64,000 nucleotides of DNA, taken from assembly GCF_900090195.1 (NCBI RefSeq), contig NZ_LT607803.1, positions 4,986,229 through 5,050,228 on the forward strand, given 5' to 3'. Position numbers and translations under genes: made by a program. Positions 26,341-34,365 of this stretch are shown piece by piece (the first letter of the stretch is position 1; every line of letters begins with the position of its first letter). A model generated the notes under the pieces. It did not search any database. It saw nothing but the letters and a program-made list of their open reading frames with translations, and was not told the DNA's origin. Origin of the DNA: Variovorax sp. HW608. GTDB lineage: Bacteria > Pseudomonadota > Gammaproteobacteria > Burkholderiales > Burkholderiaceae_C.

Positions 26341-26742
26341 GAGGCGGCCAGTTTAAGCACGACATGCGCCAGATCGGACGCGTGCGCCGCAAGTGAGTTG
26401 CCGCTTGCATCCCGTTGTGGAAAAGAATGGGGCACGATGCACCAACATGGCTTGCTGCAACGCCGTGCTCAACGCACGCAGGATGGGCTGCTTCCAATGG
26501 GAAAAGCGTGTTTGTGCAGTGCACCAAAACACGTAAGTCAAGGCCCTGTTTTCCCCTTGGGCGGTGGATGACTCTGTGGATAACGAAGTGGGCATCTCGC
26601 CGGACCCGCATTCCGCTTGGCTTCCATTGCGATGCCTATGGAACGGGCACAGCGCCGCTTCCCGATCGATTTTTTTTGCCGTGGCGCCGCGCGGCCGGCC
26701 CGTCCACGCCGGCCCTTTTGCTTTTTTGCTATCTTGCCCCGC
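26341..26742. other. 402-nt intergenic region with TGCACCAA repeats
   Basis: No coding frame is convincing between the ClC start and xerD. TGCACCAACA (26438) and TGCACCAAAACA (26520) form a direct repeat, and CGTGTTT/AAACACG (26507-26513 and 26527-26533) an inverted repeat. Similar TGCACC half-sites occur in NtrC targets of betaproteobacteria, but the matching half is incomplete. T-rich sequence before xerD (26680-26730) may hold its promoter. Confidence 0.4.
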
Positions 26743-27645
26743 ATGACCGCGGTCACCGAATCCACTGAAATCGACGAGTTCATCGACGCCCTCTGGCTGG
26801 AGGACGGACTTTCCAGGAACACGCTGGCCGCATACCGCCGCGATCTGGAACTGTTCGCCAAGTGGCTCGCCGCCGAGCGCGCCAAGGCGCTCGATGGCGC
26901 GCACGAGATCGACCTGCAGGCCTACATGGGCGTGCGGCTGTCCGACAAGGGCAAGGCGACCTCGGCCAACCGGCGGCTGACCGTGTTCAAGCGCTACTAC
27001 CGCTGGGCGCTGCGCGAGCGCCGCATCGCGGCCGATCCCAGCCTGCGGCTGATGCCGGCGCGGCAGATGCCGCGTGCGATCAAGACCCTCTCCGAAAAGC
27101 AGGTGGACGACCTGCTCGCCGCGCCGGATGTCGAAACGCCGCTCGGCCTGCGCGACCGCGCGATGCTGGAGCTGATGTACGCGAGCGGCCTTCGGGTGAG
27201 CGAGCTGGTCGCGCTCAAGGTGTTCGAGATGAGCCTGAACGACGGCGTGCTGCGGGTGCTCGGCAAGGGCAGCAAGGAGCGGCTGGTGCCCTTCGGCGGC
27301 GAGGCGCGGCGCTGGATCGAGCGCTACCTGCACGAGTCGCGCCCCGCGATCCTCGACGGCCAGCAGACGCAGGACCTGTTCGTGACGAACCGCGGCGCGG
27401 GCATGACGCGCGCGATGTTCTGGGTCATCGTCAAGAAGCAGGCGCAGGCTGCGGGCATCCATGTCCCGCTGTCGCCGCACACGCTGCGGCATGCGTTCGC
27501 GACGCACCTGCTCAACCACGGCGCGGACCTTCGGGCGGTGCAATTGCTGCTCGGGCACGCGGACATCTCGACCACCACCATCTACACGCACGTCGCGCGC
27601 GAGCGCCTCAAGCAGCTGCACGCGCATCACCACCCGAGAGGATGA
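26743..27645 (+). CDS. xerD: Tyrosine recombinase XerD
   Basis: XerD works with XerC at dif to resolve chromosome dimers. The 300-residue protein has the SAM-like N-domain (DEFIDALWLEDGLSRNTLAA) and the full catalytic set: Arg151 (ASGLRVSEL), Lys175, HTLRH (His246, Arg249), His272 (LLGHADI) and Tyr281 (TTIYTHV). ATG 26743 is preferred over an upstream one at 26617, which would add a basic, low-complexity leader. It is a housekeeping recombinase with no nearby element ends, so it is not the prophage integrase. Confidence 0.95.
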   Translation: MTAVTESTEIDEFIDALWLEDGLSRNTLAAYRRDLELFAKWLAAERAKALDGAHEIDLQAYMGVRLSDKGKATSANRRLTVFKRYYRWALRERRIAADPSLRLMPARQMPRAIKTLSEKQVDDLLAAPDVETPLGLRDRAMLELMYASGLRVSELVALKVFEMSLNDGVLRVLGKGSKERLVPFGGEARRWIERYLHESRPAILDGQQTQDLFVTNRGAGMTRAMFWVIVKKQAQAAGIHVPLSPHTLRHAFATHLLNHGADLRAVQLLLGHADISTTTIYTHVARERLKQLHAHHHPRG

Positions 27646-27653
27646 GGAGTTGA

Positions 27654-28631
27654 ATGATGTTCTTGAATAAACGCTTGCGAGCCGTCGTGGGCGCCATGGG
27701 GCTTGCCCTAGCCGCAGCGGCTGCGTACGGGCAAGCGGTGCCCAAGACCGTCCGGCTCATCGTGGCCTATCCCTCGGGCGGCGTCAGCGACGTGGTCGCG
27801 CGCGCGCTGGCCGACAAGCTCTCGGCGCAACTCGGCGTCACCTTCATCGTCGAGAACCGGGCCGGCGCGAGCGGCACCATCGGCATGGACGCGGTCGCGA
27901 AGGCCGCGCCCAACGGGGCGACGCTGGGCTTCTCGTCCGTCAGCCCGCTGGTGCTCAACCCGCACCTCACCAAGTCGCCCTTCGATCCGCTGAAGGACAT
28001 CGCGCCGGTGGCCAGCGTGATGTATTCGCCGGTGCTGCTGCTCGCGACACCGGCCACCGGCACGCGCGATTTCAAGACCCTGCTCGACGATGCGCGCGCA
28101 CGTCCCGGTGCGGTGCGCTGGGCCACGTCGGGGCAGGCCTCGCTCGGCCACATCGTGCTCGAGCAGGTGCGCGCAGCGGCGAATGTCGACATCACGCACA
28201 TCCCTTACAAGGGGGGTGGCCAGCAGCTGAACGATGCGGTCGGCGGACAGTTCGAGATCCTCTCGACCAACGCCGGCCCGTCGGTCGCGGCGCAGATCCA
28301 GACCGGCAAGCTGCGCCCGCTGGCGGTAGCTGCGCCGAAGCGGCTCGAGAGCCTGCCCAAGGTGCCGACGCTGGCCGAACTGGGCTACGGGGACGCCAAC
28401 CAGTCCTCGCTCTTCGGCGTCTTCGCGCCGGCGGGGACGTCGCCGATCCTGATCGAGAAGTACAACGTCGAGATCAACAAGGCGCTCGCGAGTCCCGATC
28501 TCCGCGCTCGGCTGCAATCGACCGACAACGTGCCGACCGGCGGCCGTGCCGAAGAGTTCGCGACCGAGATCGCGAGCGAGTTCGAGAGCAATGGGCGGAT
28601 CGTGCGGGCGGCCGCGATCAAGCCCGAGTGA
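27654..28631 (+). CDS. Bug/TctC-family receptor, second copy
   Basis: A 325-residue periplasmic receptor with signal peptide (GLALAAAAAYGQA) and family motifs VAYPSGGVSDVVARALADKL, NRAGASGTIGMDAVAKAAPNG, ITHIPYKGGGQQLNDAVGGQ and TLAELGY. A GAGGAG site precedes twin ATGs at 27654 and 27657. It is only 8 nt after xerD, so it is probably cotranscribed with it, with no obvious functional link. It is clearly diverged from the 20375 copy. The IS element begins 15 nt after its stop. Confidence 0.92.
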   Translation: MMFLNKRLRAVVGAMGLALAAAAAYGQAVPKTVRLIVAYPSGGVSDVVARALADKLSAQLGVTFIVENRAGASGTIGMDAVAKAAPNGATLGFSSVSPLVLNPHLTKSPFDPLKDIAPVASVMYSPVLLLATPATGTRDFKTLLDDARARPGAVRWATSGQASLGHIVLEQVRAAANVDITHIPYKGGGQQLNDAVGGQFEILSTNAGPSVAAQIQTGKLRPLAVAAPKRLESLPKVPTLAELGYGDANQSSLFGVFAPAGTSPILIEKYNVEINKALASPDLRARLQSTDNVPTGGRAEEFATEIASEFESNGRIVRAAAIKPE

Positions 28632-28646
28632 GCGCGGCGCCTAATA

Positions 28647-29201
28647 CTAAGTTGCGTTCAAAGATATAGAAGTTATCCAATCGAAACCGGTCATCGATCG
28701 GGTTCTCTCGTGATCTGATTCGAGCGCCACCAGCCCTGTCGTGAGGGCGCGTTCGACGGCGTCGAGGTTGGCGAAGACATGGTTGGCAAAGCAGTCCTCG
28801 CGAATCGCCTCCCACAGATGCTCGGCCGGGTTGAGTTCGGGGCTGTACGGAGGCAGGTAGATCAGTCGCATGTGATCCGGGACCGCGAGTTGACCTGCCA
28901 GATGCCAGCCCGCCTGGTCCATGACCATCACGATGAATTCCTCGACATGGCGCTGGGCGACCTCGGCCAGGAATAGCGACATGGTCTCGGCGTTCACCCA
29001 GGGCAGCACGAGGCTGTCCATCACGCCGTCGTGTGGGCTGACGGCACTGAAGGCATAGATGTACTTGCGCTCCAGGCGAGCGCCGACGACAGGTCGAATG
29101 CGGTGTGGCGCCCAGCAGCGACGCGGCGTGCCCAGCAATCCGAATCGCCCCTCGTCCTGGAACATCAGCCGCACCGCGCGACCTTGTTCAGCCTGGCGCA
29201 C
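28647..29201 (-). CDS. IS630 transposase, DDE catalytic part (orfB)
   Basis: The 184-residue C-terminal half holds the DDE triad: LMFQDEGRFG, VMVMDQAGWH and NPAEHLWEAIRE, with the YLPPYSPELNPAEHLW block diagnostic of IS630. The stop codon is part of the terminal repeat. Its frame is +1 relative to orfA; the in-frame upstream residues (KLRRQVRQEVV) continue back to an A7 run. A full transposase therefore needs realignment at 29229-29235. Confidence 0.87.
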   Translation of the reverse strand: MRQAEQGRAVRLMFQDEGRFGLLGTPRRCWAPHRIRPVVGARLERKYIYAFSAVSPHDGVMDSLVLPWVNAETMSLFLAEVAQRHVEEFIVMVMDQAGWHLAGQLAVPDHMRLIYLPPYSPELNPAEHLWEAIREDCFANHVFANLDAVERALTTGLVALESDHERTRSMTGFDWITSISLNAT

Positions 29202-29712
29202 GACCTCTTGGCGTACCTGGCGGCGGAGTTTTTTTAAAGGCGGCCTGTGCCGCGACGTCCGCCTTGGGATGCCGGGGCCGGGGCACGACCTTGCGCCAGC
29301 CGTGACGGTCGAGCAGCCGATAGATCGTCGAGGGCGCCACCGCCTTGCCGAGTTGCTTCTGGTAGGCCTGCTGGATCTCAGCTACCGTCAACATCCCGCC
29401 TGCCTGTGCGCGTTCGACGAAGGGTGCCAGCAACTCCTGCTCCTGTTCGGCGCTCAAATGCTGGTGGTGTCTGCCACCGCGGCCTCGAAGATCGAAGATG
29501 GCATCACCTTCCTTGGCCCATCGAGAGTGCATCACATGCACGGTGGTGGTTGACCAACCCAGCAACTGTGCAATCTGCGCGGCCGAGCTGCCCAGCGTGG
29601 CCCTGATCAGCACGCACTGGATGCGCTGGTACTGCGCATGGCTGTCGGCTTGCTTGAGCCGTTCTGCCAAGCGCATCACGGTCGCCTTATCCCCAACGAT
29701 CAGACTCTTCAT
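29188..29712 (-). CDS. IS630 transposase, N-terminal DNA-binding part (orfA)
   Basis: The 174-residue N-terminal half has two helix-turn-helix regions: AQIAQLLGWSTTTVHVMHSR (about 43-62) and LTVAEIQQAYQKQLGKAVAP with STIYRLLDRHGWRK (about 108-145). It ends out of frame after PRPRHPKADVAAQAAFKK, where the coding strand has seven A (T7 at 29229-29235). Many IS630-like elements make the full protein by slippage at such A-runs. A simple inactivating indel is the alternative. Confidence 0.85.
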   Translation of the reverse strand: MKSLIVGDKATVMRLAERLKQADSHAQYQRIQCVLIRATLGSSAAQIAQLLGWSTTTVHVMHSRWAKEGDAIFDLRGRGGRHHQHLSAEQEQELLAPFVERAQAGGMLTVAEIQQAYQKQLGKAVAPSTIYRLLDRHGWRKVVPRPRHPKADVAAQAAFKKTPPPGTPRGRAPG

Positions 29713-29748
29713 CCACGACTCCTTGAAGTACGTGGACAGACATGATAT

Positions 29749-30150
29749 CTAATCTATTGAACGCAAATTGGTATAAAGCGTCTCCGACGGATCGAAATCC
29801 AGCTCCACCTTCGCACCGTTCGGGTCGTGGCAGAACAGTTGCCACGTCCCTGCGCCGGCGAGCCGGCGCAGGTCGTACTTCGTGCCGCTGTCATCGAACC
29901 GCGCCTTCATTTCGCGCAAGCCCCGCGCGGTGAAGGCAATGTGGTCGATCACGCCCGCGCGCTGGGCGGGCGCCGGGCGGTCGAAGAAGAGGTGCAGCAC
30001 CGACTGCGGCGCATCGCCGTAGAGCCATGCGCCATCGAAGCCGAGGTCGGGCCGGTGGCCGACCCGCAGGCCGAGCAGGCCGGTGTAGAAGTCCAGCGTC
30101 GCCTTCGGGTCCTCCGCGATCACGGTGAAGTGGTTCATGCCGACGATCAT
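29749..30150 (-). CDS. Glyoxalase/VOC-family protein with IS-altered C-terminus
   Basis: A 133-residue vicinal-oxygen-chelate protein. Metal-site elements are visible: GMNHFTVIAEDPKATLDFYT with His7, HLFF, GVIDHIAFTARGL and DPNGAKVELDFD. The start has a good AGGAGA site six bases upstream. The last residues (TNLRSID) and the stop come from the IS630 end, which inserted in or just after the natural C-terminus. The group II intron begins directly beyond the Shine-Dalgarno, so its original promoter is separated from it by about 1.95 kb. The fold is probably intact; expression is doubtful. Confidence 0.82.
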   Translation of the reverse strand: MIVGMNHFTVIAEDPKATLDFYTGLLGLRVGHRPDLGFDGAWLYGDAPQSVLHLFFDRPAPAQRAGVIDHIAFTARGLREMKARFDDSGTKYDLRRLAGAGTWQLFCHDPNGAKVELDFDPSETLYTNLRSID

Positions 30151-30553
30151 GGGTTGTCTCCTGTGCGCCGGTCAAAACCGGCAAAGTGTTGTGAATGAAA
30201 GTTTCATACGTTGAAGGCTTAGCCAGCTACGGCGGCCCCGAGTCATGCGTGCACATCCGCGAGGGTGTGGGCGAAGCGTTGATAGGGGGACGAGCGGGCC
30301 GGGTATCGAGCCGCGTAATACATGCCCCGTGGCGACAGCTGCGGGTGGTCCGGGGTGCCGAGGCAGTAGGAGAATGCCGAAGGTCACACCGTCGCTGCCG
30401 CATTGGCGAGGCAGAGGCGGACCCCGCGCGGTCAAAGACCCCGAGCACGCACGCAAGCACTTTGTTCGGGAACCGGGAGATCCCGCGTCCTTCTGCGCAG
30501 CGCTGGGAAGCGCTGGCTGCAGAGCGCATCGTGAAGCCCAAGGGCGTACGACG

Positions 30554-32062
30554 ATGAGCCACAGGCGCGGGAAGTCGGACTGCTGCGTAGTACCGAAGAA
30601 GCTGCCGAACAAGGCTGCGGGGGAAGCTCCTGCGGCGGCGGAGGTGGTGGAGGGAAGGCGGCAGGCCAAGGGAAATGCCATCGCGGCGCGCATGTCCCGC
30701 AGATCGGTGCGGGTCTATGACATGGGAACCGCGCTCGATGGCATACGACAGACGGCAAAGGGCCGTCGTGATGCGAGGTTCACGGGACTGCTGCATCACA
30801 TCTACGCGGTCGAACGCCTGCGGGCGGCTTACCTCGCGCTCAAGCGCGACGCGGCCGCCGGGGTGGACGGCCAGACCTGGCAGACGTACGGACAGGACCT
30901 GGAGGGCAATCTCCTGGAGTTGTCCGAGCGGCTGGCCCGAGGGGGCTACCGGCCCCAGCCTGTGAAGAGGGTGTACATCGACAAGGCCGACGGCAGCAAG
31001 CGCCCGCTGGGCGTGCCGGCGCTGGAGGACAAGCTCGTCCAGCGTGCCACGGTCGAAGTGTTGAACGCCATCTACGAGCAGGACTTCCTCGGGTTCAGCT
31101 ACGGCTTCAGGCCCGGGCGCAGCGCGCACAACGCGCTGGATGCCGTGGCGGTGGGTGTGGGCGCAAGGAAGGTGAACTGGATACTCGATGCGGACATCGC
31201 CAAGTTCTTCGACACGATCGAAAGGGACTGGCTGGTGAAGTTCATCGAACATCGCGTGGCTGACACGCGCGTGGTGCGGCTGATCAAGAAATGGCTGCAC
31301 GCGGGCGTGCTGGAGGACGGCAGGCTCACGCAAGGTGAGTTGGGGACGGTTCAGGGCGGGAGCATCAGTCCGCTGCTGGCCAACATCTACCTGCACTATG
31401 CGTTGGACCTGTGGGTGAAGCAGTGGAGGGGGCGCCATGCCCGGGGTGACGTGATCGTCGTGCGCTACGCCGACGATTGGGTTGCGGGGTTCCAGTTCCG
31501 TGATGACGCCGAGCGCTTCCAGCGCGCGGTGGCCGAGCGGCTGGGCCAGTTCGGGTTGAAGCTGCATCCCGAGAAGACGCGGCTGATCGAGTTCGGGCGC
31601 TTCGCCCACGAGAACCGACGCCGCAAGGGACAAGGCAAGCCGCAGACCTTCGACTTCCTGGGGTTCACGCATTGCTGCGGGACGACCCGAAAGGGCAAGT
31701 TCATGGTCCTGCGACTCACCAGTGCCAAACGCCTGCGAGCCAAGCTGCAGGTGATCAAGCTCGAACTCAGAAGGCGCATGCACCAACCCATCCCGGAGCA
31801 GGGCCAGTACCTGCGGGCGGTGGTGACTGGGCATGCGCGCTACTTCGGCGTGCCGTGCAACGGCGCGCGGCTGAGGACATTCCGCCATCAGGTCGTCGGG
31901 CTGTGGCATCGCACGCTGTGCCGCCGCAGCCAGAGCCACGACCTGCCTTGGCGACGCATGTATCGCTTGATGGCGCACTGGCTGCCTGTCCCGAACATCT
32001 GCCACCCCTACCCGCACCAGCGTCTGATCGTCATGACCCAAGGCAGGAGCCGTATGCGGTAG
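30554..32062 (+). CDS. ltrA: Group II intron reverse transcriptase/maturase
   Basis: A 502-residue LtrA-type protein. RT blocks are clear: ALKRDAAAGVDGQTW, SKRPLGVPALEDKLVQRA, YGFRPGRSAHNAL, DADIAKFFDTI, GTVQGGSISPLLANIYLHY and catalytic YADD (305-308). The maturase domain X follows. There is no HNH endonuclease domain at the C-terminus, so mobility would rely on pre-nicked or single-stranded targets. ATG 30554 starts the RT-0/N-terminal extension; an upstream start at 30245 lies in the domain I RNA. Its stop codon falls within domain V. Confidence 0.93.
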   Translation: MSHRRGKSDCCVVPKKLPNKAAGEAPAAAEVVEGRRQAKGNAIAARMSRRSVRVYDMGTALDGIRQTAKGRRDARFTGLLHHIYAVERLRAAYLALKRDAAAGVDGQTWQTYGQDLEGNLLELSERLARGGYRPQPVKRVYIDKADGSKRPLGVPALEDKLVQRATVEVLNAIYEQDFLGFSYGFRPGRSAHNALDAVAVGVGARKVNWILDADIAKFFDTIERDWLVKFIEHRVADTRVVRLIKKWLHAGVLEDGRLTQGELGTVQGGSISPLLANIYLHYALDLWVKQWRGRHARGDVIVVRYADDWVAGFQFRDDAERFQRAVAERLGQFGLKLHPEKTRLIEFGRFAHENRRRKGQGKPQTFDFLGFTHCCGTTRKGKFMVLRLTSAKRLRAKLQVIKLELRRRMHQPIPEQGQYLRAVVTGHARYFGVPCNGARLRTFRHQVVGLWHRTLCRRSQSHDLPWRRMYRLMAHWLPVPNICHPYPHQRLIVMTQGRSRMR

Positions 32063-32080
32063 CTCCGCACGTACGGATCT
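32047..32080 (+). ncRNA. Group II intron domain V (catalytic hairpin)
   Basis: The 34-nt hairpin begins GAGCCGTATGCGG and ends CCGCACGTACGGATCT, with the conserved AGC near the 5' base, a short TAGCT loop region and the asymmetric bulge of the lower stem. Length and sequence match the domain V consensus closely. The last codons of the maturase (RMR-stop) are read from its 5' strand. Confidence 0.85.
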
Positions 32081-32204
32081 GTGGAGGGGGTGTTGGGTGA
32101 CTGACATTCCTACTCTGACTGCGGGTTCGGTCAGGGTAGCAGCACCGGCGCGCCGATGGTGGGGCGCGGTCTGAAGTCGCGAGCAAAATCCCCTTGATCA
32201 TTCA

Positions 32205-32220
32205 TGTATAGACAAGTACA
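32205..32220. promoter_or_regulatory. Candidate GntR-type operator upstream of MFS gene
   Basis: TGTATAGACAAGTACA is an inverted repeat with TGTA/TACA arms in a notably AT-rich patch, with TTGATC just upstream as a possible -35. It lies 72 nt before the OFA-type MFS start. The shape resembles sites of GntR/HutC-family repressors. No such regulator gene is adjacent, so the assignment is tentative. Confidence 0.4.
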
Positions 32221-32291
32221 GTCATTTTGACTGCGGCACGCCCCGACACCCGGACGTTCGGCGGTCGACATCATTGGTCGAGGGGGAGCAT

Positions 32292-33560
32292 ATGAAAAGC
32301 AACGGTCTGTTCAGGGGCTGGTACATCGTGGGTGCGGTCCACGTTCTGCTGGCGTTGATCTTCGGCGCGGCGTATTCCTTCGGCGCGTTCTTTTCCAGCA
32401 TCCAGGCGAACTTCGATGCGGGCCGTTTCTCCACCGCATCCATCTTCTCAGTGACCGCGTTGATCTACTACGCGGTGGGTGTGTTCTCGGGCGCGCTCAG
32501 CGACAGAAGCTCCGTTCGCGTCGTGACGGGCGCGGGCATCGTGCTGTTGTCCCTGGGCTTTCTGCTCAGCAGCCTTCTGTCGTCTTCGCTCGTGCTGTTC
32601 CTCGGCGCCTTTTGCGTGCTGGTCGGTCTTGGCGTGGGGCTTGTTTATGTGCCGGCTGTTTCGACCATCCAGCGCTGGTTCGTCGTGCGGCGCAGTTCGG
32701 CCTCGGGCATCGCGCTGGCCGGCACGGGGCTGGGAACGCTGGTCGGTCCGATGGTCGCAGGCCTGCTCATGCGCCACTTTTCCTGGCAGGTCACCATGCA
32801 GGTCTATGCCGGCGCGATCGCACTCCTGGGCTTGGCTGCCGCGATGAGCCTGAGGGGGCGACCTGAAGAACTTGGCTTGCACGCAGACGGCATCGCTGTG
32901 CGTGCCGGGCTGGCCGATCTGCAGGCGCAAGGAGGGCTTGCCTTGGGGGAGGCAGCATTGACGGTCCGGTTCTGGTGGTTCTTCGCCGCCATCTTCTTCG
33001 GCTCGATCGGCCTCTTTCTCGCGCTCGTCCACATCAATCCTTACGCGCAGCAGCAGGGGCTTTCGATGACGCAGGCGAACCTGCTCATCGGCCTGATCGG
33101 CGTCGGCAACATCCTGGGACGTCTGGTGCTGGGACGGATCGGCGACAAGATCGGCGCGCTGCGATTCCTGGTGTGGCTTACCGTCAGCCTGGCTGTGCTG
33201 TGCGCACTCTGGAGCGTGGCGTACGGCTTCGTCGGACTCGCGGTCTTCGCGCTGCTGTTCGGCGCCGCCAACGGCGGATGCATCGCGCTGTATCCGGCGG
33301 TGGCGGCAAGCTGGTTCGGCACCAAGAGCCTCGGAGCGATCCTCGGGGCGCTCTACATCGCGGTGGGCATCGCGGCCGTGGCGGGCGGCAGCCTCGCAGG
33401 CCTTCTGTTCGATCTCTACGAGAGCTACACGCTGTCGATCATGCTGGCCGGCGCGTGCGCACTGCTGTCGGCCGTGGCGGTGCTGATGGCAGACCGTGCC
33501 GACGGCAGCGGCCACCGGGCCTTCAGGGCTGTGCGAGGGCGCGCAGTTCCTCGTCAGTGA
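32292..33560 (+). CDS. OFA-like MFS transporter
   Basis: A 422-residue, 12-helix carrier. GWYIVGAVHVLLALIFGAAY and SFGAFFSSIQANF at the start, GALSDRSSVRVV (loop 2-3) and RLVLGRIGDKIGALR (loop 8-9) match the oxalate/formate antiporter or monocarboxylate branch. ATG 32292 follows a GAGGGGGAG site. It probably imports or exchanges small carboxylates; the exact substrate is unknown. Its 3' 38 nt overlap the convergent DUF455 gene. Confidence 0.87.
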   Translation: MKSNGLFRGWYIVGAVHVLLALIFGAAYSFGAFFSSIQANFDAGRFSTASIFSVTALIYYAVGVFSGALSDRSSVRVVTGAGIVLLSLGFLLSSLLSSSLVLFLGAFCVLVGLGVGLVYVPAVSTIQRWFVVRRSSASGIALAGTGLGTLVGPMVAGLLMRHFSWQVTMQVYAGAIALLGLAAAMSLRGRPEELGLHADGIAVRAGLADLQAQGGLALGEAALTVRFWWFFAAIFFGSIGLFLALVHINPYAQQQGLSMTQANLLIGLIGVGNILGRLVLGRIGDKIGALRFLVWLTVSLAVLCALWSVAYGFVGLAVFALLFGAANGGCIALYPAVAASWFGTKSLGAILGALYIAVGIAAVAGGSLAGLLFDLYESYTLSIMLAGACALLSAVAVLMADRADGSGHRAFRAVRGRAVPRQ

Positions 33561-34326
33561 AGCCCGCCTGCGCCCGAGCGTCCAGATTGAACGGCGCCTT
33601 GAGGCGCGGCGCCTCGTGGCGGCGGTACAGCACGCGGTAGTGCGAGACCGGATCGAGCCCTTCGCGCTCGCAGAGCCAGCGATACCAGCGATTGCCGATC
33701 GCGACATGGCCGACCTCGTCGCAGAGGATGATGTCGAGGATCGCGCAGGCCGCGAGCGCATCCGGCGTGTTGACGCGGCGCAGCTTGGCCTGGATCAGCG
33801 GCGTCGCATCGAGTCCGCGCGCTTCGAGCGTGCGCGGCACCAGTGCCATGCGCGCGACGATGTCATCCTTGGTCTTCTCGCACATGGACCACAGGCCGTC
33901 GTGGCCGGTGAAGTCGCCGTAGCAGTGGCCCATGCCCTGCAGGTGCGCGTGCAGCAGCGTGAAGTGCTGCGCCTCTTCGTCCGCGGTGCGGAGCCAGTCG
34001 CGATAGAAATCCTCGGGCATGCCATCGAAGCGCCATGCGGCGTCCAGCGCGAGGTTGATCGCGTTGAACTCGATGTGGCAGATCGAATGGATCAGCGCCG
34101 CGCGGCCTTCGGGCGTGAAGGGCGAACGTTTCTCGACCGCGGTGGCCGAGACGCGCAGCGGGCGCTCCGGCCGGCCGGGCACGCCGGCATCGTCGCCGGG
34201 CGAGCGCACCGGTTGCAGTGACAGGGGCCGTCCGGCCAGTTGGGCGAACAGCGCGCGGGTGGCGGCGACCTTCTGTTCGGGGTCCGTGAGGCGCAGCGCA
34301 GCGAGGGCGCCAAGGCGGGGGTGCAT
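33523..34326 (-). CDS. DUF455 ferritin-like protein
   Basis: A 267-residue protein of the DUF455 family, which belongs to the ferritin-like superfamily. Paired ligands are visible in HIEFNAINLALD, DEEAQHFTLLHAHL and CDEVGHVAIGN, consistent with a di-iron four-helix bundle. The function is not established; related proteins act in tRNA or small-molecule oxidation. The start at 34326 lies 39 nt from the divergent gamma-carbonic anhydrase start. A much longer frame on this strand, back to 36345, is only antisense of hslO and carbonic anhydrase. Confidence 0.88.
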   Translation of the reverse strand: MHPRLGALAALRLTDPEQKVAATRALFAQLAGRPLSLQPVRSPGDDAGVPGRPERPLRVSATAVEKRSPFTPEGRAALIHSICHIEFNAINLALDAAWRFDGMPEDFYRDWLRTADEEAQHFTLLHAHLQGMGHCYGDFTGHDGLWSMCEKTKDDIVARMALVPRTLEARGLDATPLIQAKLRRVNTPDALAACAILDIILCDEVGHVAIGNRWYRWLCEREGLDPVSHYRVLYRRHEAPRLKAPFNLDARAQAGFTDEELRALAQP

Positions 34327-34365
34327 CCCTACAATTCTAGTTTTTCGACCTTTGGAGACACCGCG

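Larger units (their letters stand above)
28647..29771 (-). mobile_element. IS630-family insertion sequence
   Basis: A 1125-bp element. Its ends match as imperfect inverted repeats: CTAAGTTGCGTTCAA at 28647 and, reversed, CCAATTTGCGTTCAA ending at 29771. It is flanked by TA dinucleotides at 28645-28646 and 29772-29773, the target duplication expected of IS630/Tc1-type elements. It carries a split transposase on the minus strand. The right end lies inside the 3' end of the glyoxalase-family gene. Confidence 0.88.
30163..32113 (+). mobile_element. Group II intron with maturase
   Basis: A 1951-nt retroelement. The proposed 5' end GTGCGCC (30163) fits the GUGYG consensus. The upstream exon ends TCTCCT (30157-30162), complementary to AGGAGA at 30368-30373, a good IBS1/EBS1 pair. 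A 34-nt domain V is at 32047-32080. Domain VI pairs GGGGTGT with ACATTCC, and the element ends in TAC (32113), an AY end. The maturase is inside. Boundaries are inferred from these features; the 3' end could be off by a base or two. Confidence 0.8.

Noticed and set aside
26743..27645. Tyrosine recombinase as evidence of an integrated element here
   Set aside because: It is a full XerD with family-wide features and no att-like repeats nearby; the phage integrase is at 45398.
30245..30553. Upstream ATG for the maturase (adds 103 residues)
   Set aside because: This part is intron domain I RNA, including EBS1; the sequence is not RT-like. ATG 30554 suits the known family start.
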